A stretch of DNA of 64,000 nt, taken from Autumnicola musiva. Lineage in GTDB: Bacteria > Bacteroidota > Bacteroidia > Flavobacteriales > Flavobacteriaceae. Below, piece after piece: positions 15,993-24,911 of the stretch. Position 1 is the stretch's first letter. Each line of letters begins with the position of its first letter. The stretch lies in the NCBI RefSeq assembly GCF_031846585.1, contig NZ_JAVRHK010000008.1, positions 132,071-196,070 of the forward strand. Direction: 5' to 3'. Under the pieces are notes generated by a model, which had not been told where the DNA came from, did no database searches, and saw nothing but the letters and a program-made list of their open reading frames with translations. The position numbers were made by a program, and so were the translations under genes.

Positions 15993-16700
15993 CTACTCCT
16001 GGTTTGCCAAAGCAAATGTGTGGCAGGCAGCTATTGCCGCAGTTTCCGTTCTTAACCTGCTGTTTCCAAGGCTTACCGGCTGAAAATTATTTTCCAGTGC
16101 CAGTTTTATTTCTCCGGAAGAAAAATCACCTTCAGGACCAATAAGCATAACAGAACTGGACTTTGCCTTTGCTTTATTTTTCAACAGAAAACGTTCTTTG
16201 TCTTCTTCACAATGGGCAATAAATTTTTCTTCTTCCGAAGCTGAATTTACAAACTCTGCAAAACTTTTCGGCTCATTAAGTTTGGGCATTCGGTAATGGA
16301 GAGATTGCTTCATGGCACTTTGCAACACTCTTTCAAACCGGTTTAATTTTACTACTTTACGTTCACTGTGGTCACTTATAATGGGCGTAATTTCATGAAC
16401 GCCGATTTCAGTCGCTTTTTCAAGAAACCATTCAAACCTGTCATTCATCTTGGTTGGTGCCACTGCCATGTGTAAAAAGTAGGGAGCGGTTTTTTCCTTA
16501 GTTACTTTAAGAATTTTCGCAACCGCTTTATTTCCTGCCTGTTTTAATTCTACAGAAAATAATAATCCTTCGCCATTAGTCACTTCCAGAAGGTCACCCT
16601 CTTTTTTTCGAAGCACCTTTGCAATATGCCTGCTTTCATCCTTAGGGAAGATAATTTGTTTGTCATTTTTGGTTATTCCGGGATGATAAAATAACTGCAT
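15993..16700 (-). CDS. rsmE: 16S rRNA m3U1498 methyltransferase RsmE
   Basis: 235 residues, normal for RsmE. The N-terminal PUA-like domain contains ESRHIAKVLRKKEGD. The SPOUT domain follows with the EKATEIGVHEITPI segment and the C-terminal LIGPEGDFSSGEI and LGNSRLRTETAAIAA motifs that bind SAM in the knot. It methylates N3 of U1498 in the decoding region of 16S rRNA. Its start lies 3 bases after the tsaD stop, so both belong to one transcript. Confidence 0.92.
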   Translation of the reverse strand: MQLFYHPGITKNDKQIIFPKDESRHIAKVLRKKEGDLLEVTNGEGLLFSVELKQAGNKAVAKILKVTKEKTAPYFLHMAVAPTKMNDRFEWFLEKATEIGVHEITPIISDHSERKVVKLNRFERVLQSAMKQSLHYRMPKLNEPKSFAEFVNSASEEEKFIAHCEEDKERFLLKNKAKAKSSSVMLIGPEGDFSSGEIKLALENNFQPVSLGNSRLRTETAAIAACHTFALANQE

Positions 16701-16703
16701 AGG

Positions 16704-17726
16704 TTAAAATTTATACCGCGCCTGTGCGGTGGTGGAAAAATCTGAAAATTCTTTATTCAGAAATTTATAATGGCCGGCAATAGCGATCATAGCGGCATTA
16801 TCTGTAGTATATTCAAATTTTGGAATAAAACATTTCCAGCCATACTTTTTTTCGGCTTCCTTCAGGGCATTTCTTATTCCGCTGTTGGCCGAAACTCCAC
16901 CGCCAATAGCCACCTGCTTTATTCCGGTTTCTTTCACAGCTTTTTTCAGCTTATCCATTAAAATGGCAATTATTGTATATTGAATGGAAGCGCAAATATC
17001 CTTCAGGTTTTCTTCAACAAAACCAGGATTTTCCTTTGTCTGCTTCTGAATAAAATATAAAATAGCTGTTTTGAGTCCGCTAAAACTAAAATCGAGTCCT
17101 GCTACTTTTGGCTTTGGAAACGGAAATGCTTTTGGATTGCCTTCCCGGGCGTATTTGTCAATTAAAGGCCCGCCGGGATAAGGGAGTCCCATAATTTTGG
17201 CACTTTTATCAAATGCTTCTCCCACAGCATCATCTGTGGTCTGCCCGATTATTTCCATCTTAAAATAATCGGAAACCTTCACAATTTGGGTATGGCCGCC
17301 ACTAATGGTTAGCGCCAAAAAAGGAAATTCAGGCTTTTTAAAGCCTTCTTCTTCAATAAAATGAGCGAGGATATGCGCCTGCATATGATTAATTTCAATA
17401 AGAGGAATATCCAGTCCCATGGCCAGAGATTTTGCGAAAGAAGTTCCCACGAGAAGCGAACCCATAAGGCCGGGCCCACGTGTAAAGGCAATTGCAGATA
17501 AGTCTTTTTTGTCGATATTTGCGGCTGCAATAGCCTGGTGAATAACAGGAACAATATTTTGCTGGTGGGCCCTGGAAGCCAGTTCCGGCACCACACCTCC
17601 ATATTGCTGATGTACCTCCTGGGTAGCTACAATATTTGAAAGTATTTTGCCGTTACAAAGTACGGCTGCAGCCGTATCATCACAGGAAGATTCAATAGCA
17701 AGCATATATATTTTTTGTTGTGTCAT
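16704..17726 (-). CDS. tsaD: tRNA N6-threonylcarbamoyltransferase TsaD
   Basis: 340 residues from the ATG at 17726. The frame stays open another 68 codons upstream, but that extension is low-complexity, crosses the promoter region and has no TsaD homology. The start MTQQKIYMLAIESSCDDT is typical for the family. Metal ligands His114 and His118 are in NHMQAH, FTRGPGLMGSL forms the nucleotide loop and SGGHTQ and GGGVSAN follow. It transfers the threonylcarbamoyl group to A37 of ANN-decoding tRNAs with TsaB/TsaE. It is the promoter-proximal gene of the six-gene minus-strand unit and is divergent from tamB. Confidence 0.95.
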   Translation of the reverse strand: MTQQKIYMLAIESSCDDTAAAVLCNGKILSNIVATQEVHQQYGGVVPELASRAHQQNIVPVIHQAIAAANIDKKDLSAIAFTRGPGLMGSLLVGTSFAKSLAMGLDIPLIEINHMQAHILAHFIEEEGFKKPEFPFLALTISGGHTQIVKVSDYFKMEIIGQTTDDAVGEAFDKSAKIMGLPYPGGPLIDKYAREGNPKAFPFPKPKVAGLDFSFSGLKTAILYFIQKQTKENPGFVEENLKDICASIQYTIIAILMDKLKKAVKETGIKQVAIGGGVSANSGIRNALKEAEKKYGWKCFIPKFEYTTDNAAMIAIAGHYKFLNKEFSDFSTTAQARYKF

Positions 17727-17755
17727 CAGGAATGGGAAAAAGGCATAGAAGTTGC

Positions 17756-17763
17756 TAATTTTG
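17756..17763 (+). promoter_or_regulatory. -7 box TAATTTTG of the tamB promoter
   Basis: TAATTTTG fits TAnnTTTG and would start transcription near 17770, about 50 bases before the tamB ATG. No clear TTTG box is seen 17-20 bases upstream. Only two bases separate it from the tsaD -7 box on the other strand; together they form TAATTTTGTACAAATTTA with a central TTTGTACAAA palindrome. Confidence 0.5.
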
Positions 17764-17765
17764 TA

Positions 17766-17792
17766 CAAATTTAAAACATAAAACCGTATCAA
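17766..17792 (-). promoter_or_regulatory. tsaD promoter, -7 box TAAATTTG and -33 TTG
   Basis: Read on the minus strand, TAAATTTG (17773 to 17766) matches TAnnTTTG, and a TTG at 17792-17790 within TTTTTTG lies 16 bases upstream. The expected start, near 17759, gives a leader of about 33 bases to the tsaD ATG at 17726. Confidence 0.55.
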
Positions 17793-17820
17793 AAAATTCT
17801 GGAAAATATTAAAAAGAGTA

Positions 17821-20800
17821 ATGATTGCGCTCCTTTTGTTCTTCATACTCTTGCTGATTGTATTTTCCATTCCCACAGTACAAACTTCAGTTGCCGAAAG
17901 ACTCACCAATAGCCTTCGAAAAAATAACAATATTGATATTAATGTAGACAGCGTTAGCCTTTCCTATTTTGGAGATATTAAAGTGAATGGGGTTTACGTT
18001 AAAGACCACCATGAGGACACGCTTCTTTATGCCAGGGAGGTTTCAACTTCTATTTTAGGCATCCGAAACCTCATAAATAATAAGCCCGATTTTGGTAATA
18101 CAATTATTGAAAGCCTTAAGCTTAAGATGAAACGCTATGAGGGGGAAAGCAGGGACAATTTGAGCCTGCTAATATCTAAACTGAAGAAAAACCCCACCGG
18201 TAAACCGCCTTCTCCTTTTGAATTACGGGTAGGTGATGTGCAAATCCTGAACAGCCATTATAGTTACAGAGATGAAAATCTGGATACCGAAAATGTATTG
18301 CTGATGGATAATCTTAATATCTATGCCGAAAACCTGTTGGTGGACGGAGAGCTTATTACTGTGGATATTACCTCATTAAGGGCCGAAGAGCGCCGGGGGA
18401 TTACGGTAAGTGATATGAATACGGAATTTACTTATACTCCCAACCACATGGAGTTGCAGAACCTGCTTCTTAAAACTCCTGAATCTACTGTCCAGGGAGA
18501 TCTTAATTTCGATTATACGCGCGAACAGTTTTCAGATTTTGAAAATAAGGTGCAGCTTAATGCTGCTTTCAGGGAATCAACAATTTCCAGTACAGACCTT
18601 CAGGTATTCTTTGACGGCTTCGGAACCGGAGAACTAATTAATTTTAATACCCAAATGACGGGGACCCTAAACGACTTCTATCTTGAAAATCTTGAGTTGG
18701 AAGGTATGGACAGGAGTGCGGTTTATGGCAATCTTGAAGTGCAGGGAGCTTTTTCCCAGGAAGCTGAAGATTTTCAGATTTCCGGGAATTTTGAAGAGTT
18801 TAATTCCAATTATTATGATCTTGTTAATTTGCTTCCCGGCCCATTGCAGGGAAACCTGCCGGAAAATATAAGGGATTTTGGAAGTATCAGGATGAGCGGA
18901 GAGGCTGTGCTAACCGCTAATTCTCTTGTTGCCGATATTCTTATAAACACCCAGCTGGGCTTTGCCGATGCAGATTTTGTACTTCGACATTTCGACAATT
19001 CCAATGCCGCCACTTATAAAGGCAAACTTATTTTTAAAGATTTTAATGTAGGCCGCCTGGTGGATAATGAAAACCTGGGAAAAACCAGCTTTAATCTTGA
19101 CGTGGATGGGAAAGGCTTTCAGAAGGAAAATATAAATGCCCAGCTTCGTGGTGCTATTTCAAAAATTAATTTTAACAATTATACCTATAAAAACATCAGG
19201 ATAATCGGGAATTTAAGAAATCCCGTATTTAACGGCAACCTTGTTTCCAATGATCCAAACCTGAAAATGGAATTTAACGGGCTTGTAGATGTTTCAGAAG
19301 ATATTAACGTATATGATTTTGAGGCAGGGGTAGGGTATGCCAATTTAAGTGCCCTTAATTTTATTTCCCGGGACAGCACTTCCATCTTTAAAGGGGATGT
19401 GATCATGAATATGAAAGGTACGAATATAGATAATGCCTTTGGAAATATTCTCCTGCTGAATACCTCCTACAGGAATCAAAATGACCTGTATTATTTTGAT
19501 GATTTCAGCATTGTTTCTTCATTTGAAGGAAACGTACGCACCATTGCCATAAATTCTCCCGATGTAATTAGCGGGCAGGTGGAAGGGATCTTTCAGCTTA
19601 GGGAAGTGGAATCGCTTTTTCTCAATTCCCTGGGGAGTATTTATACAAATTATGAGCCCAGGACCATTACCACCAATCAGTATATGGAATTCAATTTCGA
19701 TATCTACAATAAAATCGTAGAGGTTTTTTATCCTGAAATAACACTGGCTCCCAATACCTTTGTGCGCGGAAGGGTGGAATCTGATGAATCTGAATTCAGG
19801 GTTGCCTTTAGGTCCCCAAAAATTGAAGCTTTTGAAAATATGTTTGAAGAGGTTAACCTTCAGGTAGACAACACAAATCCAATTTACAATACTTATTTTG
19901 AAGCCGATAGCGTGGCAACAGATCTTTATAATTTTTCTGAGTTCAGTTTTATCAATGTTACGCAGCGGGATACCCTGTTCATCCGCTCAGAATTCCAGGG
20001 TGGGCAAAATAATGCCGATGTTTTCAACATTAATCTGTTTCATACCATAAATGAAGAAAACCAGTCTGTTGTAGGTGTACAGCGATCGGATCTTAAGTTT
20101 AAGAACAATGTATGGTACCTGAATGAAGAGAGCAATAAAAGTAACAAAATTGTTATTGAAGATGATTTTCGCAATATCGTGATAGACTCTTTAGTAATGA
20201 GTCATGAAAATGAAGAAATAAGGTTAAGTGGTGTAATGAGGGATACTACTTATAAAGATTTTAATATGGAATTTGATAATGTAGATCTTGGTAAAATTAC
20301 CCCCTCATTGGAAAAATTGCAGCTGGCCGGGAGGGTAAATGGGAAACTCGATCTGGTCCAGGAAAACAACGCCTATTATCCAAACACTTCCCTGAGGATA
20401 GATTCCCTTGATATTAATAACAATTTGCTTGGGAACCTTAATATAGATGTAGAGGGCAATGAGAACCTAACCAATTATGCCATTAATGCACATTTAAAAA
20501 ATAAAGGTTTTGAATCCCTGAATGCAGTAGGAAACATTAATGTTAGTGGCGCACAACCCACCATAGATTTAAACCTGGATCTGGAAAAACTGGATATGGC
20601 TGCTTTTAGCCCCCTTGGAGGAGAGGCTATTAGCAATATTCGCGGGCGGGCAACTGGAACGGCCAAAGTGGCTGGTAATTATAAAAACCCCGAGTTTAGT
20701 GGTCAGCTTGTTCTGGAAGATGCGGGATTAAGTATTCCTTACCTGGAAGTGGATTACAGGTTTCAGGACGCCGCCGAGGTAAATCTAACCGAACAGCAGT

Positions 20801-22224
20801 TTAATTTTAATAACATCAGGATTACCGATACTGAATTTAATACCAGTGGCAGGCTTAACGGCAATATTTCTCACAGGAATTTTTCAGAATGGTTTCTTAA
20901 CCTGGATATTACCACCGATCGGTTACTGGTATTAAATACCGATGCCGAAGAAGATGCGCTTTATTACGGGACAGCTTTTATTAGCGGAGATGCTTCCATT
21001 GAAGGGTCCACAGACCAGCTGGTAATGGAAGTAAACGCTACGACCGAACGTGGTACCGTTTTTAAAATTCCTTTAAACGATACCGAATCTGTAGGTGATA
21101 ATTCTTATATCCATTTTTTAAGTCCGGAAGAAAAGGCAGCAAAAATGGCAGGTCAGGAAATTATAATTCCTGAAGTAAAGGGAATTGAAATGGTATTTGA
21201 TCTCAATGTGACCAATGAAGCTGAAGTGGAAGTGGTGGTAGACAAAACCAGTGGGAGCACCTTACGAGGCCGTGGTGCAGGAAACCTTTTACTGGAAATA
21301 AACACCAATGGAAAATTTAACATGTGGGGGGATTTCATTGTATATGAAGGTGTATATAATTTTAAATATGCGGGACTTGTGCAGAAGGTATTCCGGGTAA
21401 GATCTGGTGGTAGTATTAACTGGGATGGTAACCCTGTACAGGCAGAGCTTGATGTGAGTGCGGTTTATCAGCTGGACGCGAATCCTTCGGTGTTACTGGA
21501 AAATCCTTCTGTTAACAGAAAAATTCCGGTGGAAGTGGTTATCAACCTTCAGGGCCAGATTGTTCAGCCGGATATCGGTTTTGATATTGATTTCCCAAGT
21601 GCCAGCTCTGTGGTACGTTCAGAATTGGAATACCGTATAGATGACAGGGCAAGCAAAGAGCTGCAGGCACTGTTTCTTGTTACTCAGGGAGCTTTCTACA
21701 GTGAATTTGGGTTAAGGCAAAATGCAATAACCGGAACTCTGGCAGAACGGGCATCAAGTATAGTGAATGATATTTTTGCAGATGAAGATGGCAAATTTCA
21801 GGTAGGGGTTAATTATGTACAGGGCGACCGTACTCCGGACCAGCAAACTGTAGATCGCTTCGGGCTTACCTTATCTACACAAATTAGTGACAGGGTATTG
21901 ATAAATGGACAGGTGGGGGTTCCCATAGGAGGAGTAACAGAATCACTGATTATTGGTAATGTGGAAATTGATTTTCTGCTGAATGAGGATGGATCACTAA
22001 GGGCGAAGGTTTTTAATCGGGAGAACAATATACAGTTTATTGGAGAGGAAATAGGATTTACTCAGGGGATAGGGCTGGCTTATTCTGTAGATTTTGATAC
22101 TTTTAAAGAACTAATTCGCAAAATTGCCGACAAAGAATTGGCTAAAGCAAAAAAAGAAGAAGAGCAGGAGCAAGCAACAGAAGAATCTTTAGCGCCAGAT
22201 TATATTACATTTCCGGAAGAATAA
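17821..22224 (+). CDS. tamB: translocation and assembly module TamB-like protein
   Basis: 1467 residues, the usual size for Bacteroidota TamB. One N-terminal membrane helix (about 2-22) anchors it in the inner membrane; the frame upstream of the ATG encodes a basic stretch but no usable start. The long middle is a series of amphipathic beta strands with repeated NxDxxG-like turns, as in AsmA/TamB/VPS13-type lipid-transfer rods spanning the periplasm. The C-terminal 350 residues correspond to DUF490, with GNLLLEINTNGKFNMWGDF and a final AKAKKEEE-rich tail. It likely moves phospholipid, or helps insert outer-membrane proteins. It has its own promoter and ends at a strong bidirectional terminator. 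Confidence 0.9.
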   Translation: MIALLLFFILLLIVFSIPTVQTSVAERLTNSLRKNNNIDINVDSVSLSYFGDIKVNGVYVKDHHEDTLLYAREVSTSILGIRNLINNKPDFGNTIIESLKLKMKRYEGESRDNLSLLISKLKKNPTGKPPSPFELRVGDVQILNSHYSYRDENLDTENVLLMDNLNIYAENLLVDGELITVDITSLRAEERRGITVSDMNTEFTYTPNHMELQNLLLKTPESTVQGDLNFDYTREQFSDFENKVQLNAAFRESTISSTDLQVFFDGFGTGELINFNTQMTGTLNDFYLENLELEGMDRSAVYGNLEVQGAFSQEAEDFQISGNFEEFNSNYYDLVNLLPGPLQGNLPENIRDFGSIRMSGEAVLTANSLVADILINTQLGFADADFVLRHFDNSNAATYKGKLIFKDFNVGRLVDNENLGKTSFNLDVDGKGFQKENINAQLRGAISKINFNNYTYKNIRIIGNLRNPVFNGNLVSNDPNLKMEFNGLVDVSEDINVYDFEAGVGYANLSALNFISRDSTSIFKGDVIMNMKGTNIDNAFGNILLLNTSYRNQNDLYYFDDFSIVSSFEGNVRTIAINSPDVISGQVEGIFQLREVESLFLNSLGSIYTNYEPRTITTNQYMEFNFDIYNKIVEVFYPEITLAPNTFVRGRVESDESEFRVAFRSPKIEAFENMFEEVNLQVDNTNPIYNTYFEADSVATDLYNFSEFSFINVTQRDTLFIRSEFQGGQNNADVFNINLFHTINEENQSVVGVQRSDLKFKNNVWYLNEESNKSNKIVIEDDFRNIVIDSLVMSHENEEIRLSGVMRDTTYKDFNMEFDNVDLGKITPSLEKLQLAGRVNGKLDLVQENNAYYPNTSLRIDSLDINNNLLGNLNIDVEGNENLTNYAINAHLKNKGFESLNAVGNINVSGAQPTIDLNLDLEKLDMAAFSPLGGEAISNIRGRATGTAKVAGNYKNPEFSGQLVLEDAGLSIPYLEVDYRFQDAAEVNLTEQQFNFNNIRITDTEFNTSGRLNGNISHRNFSEWFLNLDITTDRLLVLNTDAEEDALYYGTAFISGDASIEGSTDQLVMEVNATTERGTVFKIPLNDTESVGDNSYIHFLSPEEKAAKMAGQEIIIPEVKGIEMVFDLNVTNEAEVEVVVDKTSGSTLRGRGAGNLLLEINTNGKFNMWGDFIVYEGVYNFKYAGLVQKVFRVRSGGSINWDGNPVQAELDVSAVYQLDANPSVLLENPSVNRKIPVEVVINLQGQIVQPDIGFDIDFPSASSVVRSELEYRIDDRASKELQALFLVTQGAFYSEFGLRQNAITGTLAERASSIVNDIFADEDGKFQVGVNYVQGDRTPDQQTVDRFGLTLSTQISDRVLINGQVGVPIGGVTESLIIGNVEIDFLLNEDGSLRAKVFNRENNIQFIGEEIGFTQGIGLAYSVDFDTFKELIRKIADKELAKAKKEEEQEQATEESLAPDYITFPEE

Positions 22225-22240
22225 AGCAGAGGCGTTATAA

Positions 22241-22274
22241 AAAAAGGGAGTAAAATAAATTTTACCCCCTTTTT
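22241..22274. terminator. bidirectional intrinsic terminator
   Basis: Arms AAAAAGGGAGTAAAAT (22241-22256) and ATTTTACCCCCTTTTT (22259-22274) pair over 16 bases with one mismatch and a 2-base loop. A and T runs flank the stem on both strands, so it can stop both tamB and the converging 109-residue gene. Confidence 0.8.
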
Positions 22275-22346
22275 AGATTAGTACATCTCCCCAAATGTAA
22301 CTAACCTGTATTATTATTTATTATGGTGCATCAGCCTTTTCTGAAT

Positions 22347-22676
22347 TTACTGAAACTGGATTTTTCTGGGACTTAAATTAAAATCCTGCAAGAGAAAATT
22401 TGCCCTCTTCCTGGATATACCCATTCGTAAAAGATGAGTAAGTATACATTCCTTTATACAGGTTTTAACTTCACCTCGTTTAATTAGATGGTTGGAAATG
22501 CGCGTGTACACCTGGTCATACTCAGCAATAATTTTTGTAGTCACATCAAGTAAAACGTTTTCTTCAAAATAACGGGCCGAAAAGCAATAATCGAAATCGA
22601 TTTTTGTTGCGCCTTTTAAAGAAGGTTTAGGACGGCTGGGAACATACAGGAATCCCTTGGTTGGTTTATACTGCAT
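22347..22676 (-). CDS. hypothetical protein, 109 residues
   Basis: I do not recognise a family. The protein is soluble, without signal peptide or membrane segment, rich in basic residues (KPTKGFLYVPSRPKPSL at the start; ISRKRANFLLQDFNLSPRK at the end) and has two Cys in EVKTCIKECI. A TAnnTTTG box (22744-22751) about 70 bases upstream of the start and a terminator beyond its stop suggest a monocistronic, genuinely expressed gene. Basic ends and a helical centre could allow nucleic-acid binding, but nothing specific supports that. Confidence 0.6.
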   Translation of the reverse strand: MQYKPTKGFLYVPSRPKPSLKGATKIDFDYCFSARYFEENVLLDVTTKIIAEYDQVYTRISNHLIKRGEVKTCIKECILTHLLRMGISRKRANFLLQDFNLSPRKIQFQ

Positions 22677-22743
22677 AATAATTTAGAATGGTTAATGTAC
22701 CAGTAAAATAAATAAAAATTATCCATAGAAGATGACGTAAATA

Positions 22744-22751
22744 CAAATTTA
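22744..22751 (-). promoter_or_regulatory. -7 box TAAATTTG for the 109-residue gene
   Basis: TAAATTTG on the minus strand matches TAnnTTTG and predicts a leader of about 60 bases. A TTG lies only 13 bases upstream, closer than usual, so the -33 match is weak. Confidence 0.4.
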
Positions 22752-23026
22752 ACTAACACTATTCCAAGATGTTATAATTAATAAATTCTTAAACAATTAA
22801 AAAAATTGTCTAATTTTTCTTACGATTTTTTCTCCTAAAAAATGGATTTCATAGTGTTTTCCGCGTTAACAAGGTGAAAGTTGGTATTACTGTAATCGAT
22901 AAAAAAGATACTTTTATGGAATTTTTTTTAAAGTTATTTTTTCTAAGGTTTAGGAATATTTTGCCATAAATCTATTTGTATTTAGATTTACACCTAATCT
23001 TTTTCAGATACATTAAGGACTATTTT
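22752..23026 (+). other. AT-rich leader region of pfkA
   Basis: About 275 bases with no coding potential. It contains a small inverted repeat ACAATT/AATTGT (22793-22798 and 22804-22809), long A and T tracts, and near 22964 the box TATTTTG, one base short of TAnnTTTG. It probably holds the pfkA promoter and a leader, but no exact promoter or riboswitch could be recognised. Confidence 0.4.
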
Positions 23027-24013
23027 ATGACTAGTAGGATTAAAAAAATTGGAGTAATAACTTCCGGAGGCGATGCCCCGGGGATGAATGCAGCAATAAG
23101 GGCAGTAGTGAGAACATGCGCCTATTATCATACCGATTGTGTGGGGTTTTATCGTGGTTTCCAGGGGATTATTGATGGTGATTATATGCCTTTAAATGCC
23201 CGTAGTGTTCGTAATATCATCACTTATGGAGGGACTATGCTACAATCTGCCAGGTCAAAAGAATTTAAAACCAAAGAAGGGAGGGCTAAAGCTGCAGAAA
23301 AATTAAAGGAGGCTGAAGTAGACGCATTAATCCTGATTGGCGGTGACGGAACCTTCAAAGGTGGACTTGCTTTAAGCGAAGAGCATAATATCCCCTGTAT
23401 TGGAGTTCCCGGAACCATTGATAATGACATTTCTGGTACAAATTATACTATTGGATATGATACCGCACTTAATACAGTAGTGGAGGCTATAGATAAATTA
23501 AGAGATACAGCCAGCTCACACAACCGTTTATTCTTCGTTGAAGTGATGGGCCGGGATGCTGGTTTTATTGCTTTGAACAGTGGAATTGGTGCAGGGGCTG
23601 AAGAAATACTTATTCCTGAAGAAGACTTAGGACTGGAGCGCTTGCTGAATTCATTGGAAAGAAGTAGAAGATCTGGAAAAACATCAAGTATTGTTGTGGT
23701 TTCTGAAGGGGATAAAATTGGGAAAAATGTTTTTGAATTAGCTGAATATGTAAAAGAAAACCTTCCTTACTATGACGCCAAAGTAACCGTCCTGGGGCAT
23801 ATCCAGAGAGGAGGAAGGCCCACCTGTTTTGATCGTGTACTGGCCAGCCGTTTATGTGTAAAAGCAGTAGAGCTTCTGAAGGATGGGAAAAGGGATATGA
23901 TGGTAGGAATCATTAATAATGAAATTCAGGCTACCGGCATAATGGAAGCTTTACAAACTGAACATAAAGTGAACAAGGATTTATTGAGAATATCAGATAT
24001 TTTATCTACTTAA
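23027..24013 (+). CDS. pfkA: ATP-dependent 6-phosphofructokinase
   Basis: 328 residues from the ATG at 23027; an in-frame ATG 51 bases earlier adds a hydrophobic tail not seen in the family. Motifs of group I PfkA are complete: GVITSGGDAPGMNAAIRA, LIGGDGTFKG, GTIDNDI with the catalytic Asp, EVMGRDAGFIAL and LGHIQRGGRP. It phosphorylates fructose 6-phosphate in glycolysis. GGDGT, rather than GGEDT, points to ATP use. The methylglyoxal synthase gene follows after 3 bases, so both steps around triose-phosphate overflow share one transcript. Confidence 0.95.
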   Translation: MTSRIKKIGVITSGGDAPGMNAAIRAVVRTCAYYHTDCVGFYRGFQGIIDGDYMPLNARSVRNIITYGGTMLQSARSKEFKTKEGRAKAAEKLKEAEVDALILIGGDGTFKGGLALSEEHNIPCIGVPGTIDNDISGTNYTIGYDTALNTVVEAIDKLRDTASSHNRLFFVEVMGRDAGFIALNSGIGAGAEEILIPEEDLGLERLLNSLERSRRSGKTSSIVVVSEGDKIGKNVFELAEYVKENLPYYDAKVTVLGHIQRGGRPTCFDRVLASRLCVKAVELLKDGKRDMMVGIINNEIQATGIMEALQTEHKVNKDLLRISDILST

Positions 24014-24016
24014 GTC

Positions 24017-24382
24017 ATGAAAACAATCGCAATAATAGCTCATAATGGTAAAAAAGCAGAAATGGTTCAATTTCTGAATGAGCACAGGGAGACGCTTCAG
24101 TCTAAAGAATTAAACCTTATAGCCACAGGAACTACCGGCGCTAAAACGGAACTGGCAGGCTTTACGGTGGAAAAATTACTTTCAGGACCCCTGGGCGGAG
24201 ATGCACAAATTGCTGCCCGAATTGCGGAAGGCCTTATTGATATGGTAATATTTTTTCGTGATCCTTTAGATAAACATCCACACGAGCCCGATATCTTTAT
24301 GCTGATGCGCCTGTGTGATGTACACGATGTCCCTTTGGCCACTAACCCTGCAACAGCAAAATTGCTGATACAGGGTTTATAA
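24017..24382 (+). CDS. mgsA: methylglyoxal synthase
   Basis: 121 residues. The MGS-like domain shows TGTTGAKTE, SGPLGGDAQIAARI with catalytic Asp62, FFRDPLDKHPHEPD and a C-terminal VPLATNPATAKLL, all characteristic of MgsA rather than of the carbamoyl-phosphate synthase regulatory domain. It converts dihydroxyacetone phosphate to methylglyoxal and phosphate, a bypass that relieves sugar-phosphate build-up. Being co-transcribed with pfkA suggests coordinated control of glycolytic overflow (inference). The ridA gene converges on it from the other strand, 33 bases away. Confidence 0.95.
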   Translation: MKTIAIIAHNGKKAEMVQFLNEHRETLQSKELNLIATGTTGAKTELAGFTVEKLLSGPLGGDAQIAARIAEGLIDMVIFFRDPLDKHPHEPDIFMLMRLCDVHDVPLATNPATAKLLIQGL

Positions 24383-24415
24383 TCTTTTATAACAGTGAGT
24401 AATCATTTCCTGGGC

Positions 24416-24805
24416 CTAAAATGAAGACTTTACTGCAATAGCACTTATTTCAACATTTACAAATTTTGGAAGATTGGCCACCTCTACAGTTTCTCTTGCA
24501 GGAGCAGTTTCTGTATCAAAATAAGTTCCGTAAACTTCATTTATTTTATTGAAGTTATTCATATCACTTATAAAAATTGATGTTTTAATGACGTTTTCAA
24601 AATTCATTCCTGCTTCAGCAAGTATAGCTTTTAAGTTTTCCATTACCAGCTTTGTCTCCGAGGCAAGATCATCAGTTTCAAGTTTTCCGGTTTCGGGATT
24701 AATAGCAATTTGTCCGGAAACAAAAAGCATATTCCCGCTTAAAACAGCCTGGTTATAAGGTCCTATTGGTGCAGGTGCATTATTGGTTTTAATTATTTTC
24801 TTCAT
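24416..24805 (-). CDS. ridA: RidA family reactive imine/enamine deaminase
   Basis: 129 residues, typical length. The family signature APARETVEVANLPK with the substrate-binding Arg and the preceding VIKTSIFISDMNNF are present, and GPYNQAV near the N-terminus is standard. It hydrolyses 2-aminoacrylate and related imines released by PLP enzymes, protecting those enzymes in the cytosol. It lies downstream of lptD on the same strand, with a 106-base gap. Confidence 0.92.
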   Translation of the reverse strand: MKKIIKTNNAPAPIGPYNQAVLSGNMLFVSGQIAINPETGKLETDDLASETKLVMENLKAILAEAGMNFENVIKTSIFISDMNNFNKINEVYGTYFDTETAPARETVEVANLPKFVNVEISAIAVKSSF

Positions 24806-24911
24806 GTTTTAAATTTTAAAATGATTGCCTTAAAATAACTTTTTTGGACCTCCTTAAAGTTGAGGTAAAGGTTTAGTCTATAAGCTCTAAAATTTTGTCC
24901 ATTTTCCATTT

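Noticed and set aside
17727..17930. N-terminal extension of TsaD
   Set aside because: The frame is open for 68 more codons, but they show no family likeness and cross the divergent promoter; MTQQKIYMLAIESS is the natural start.
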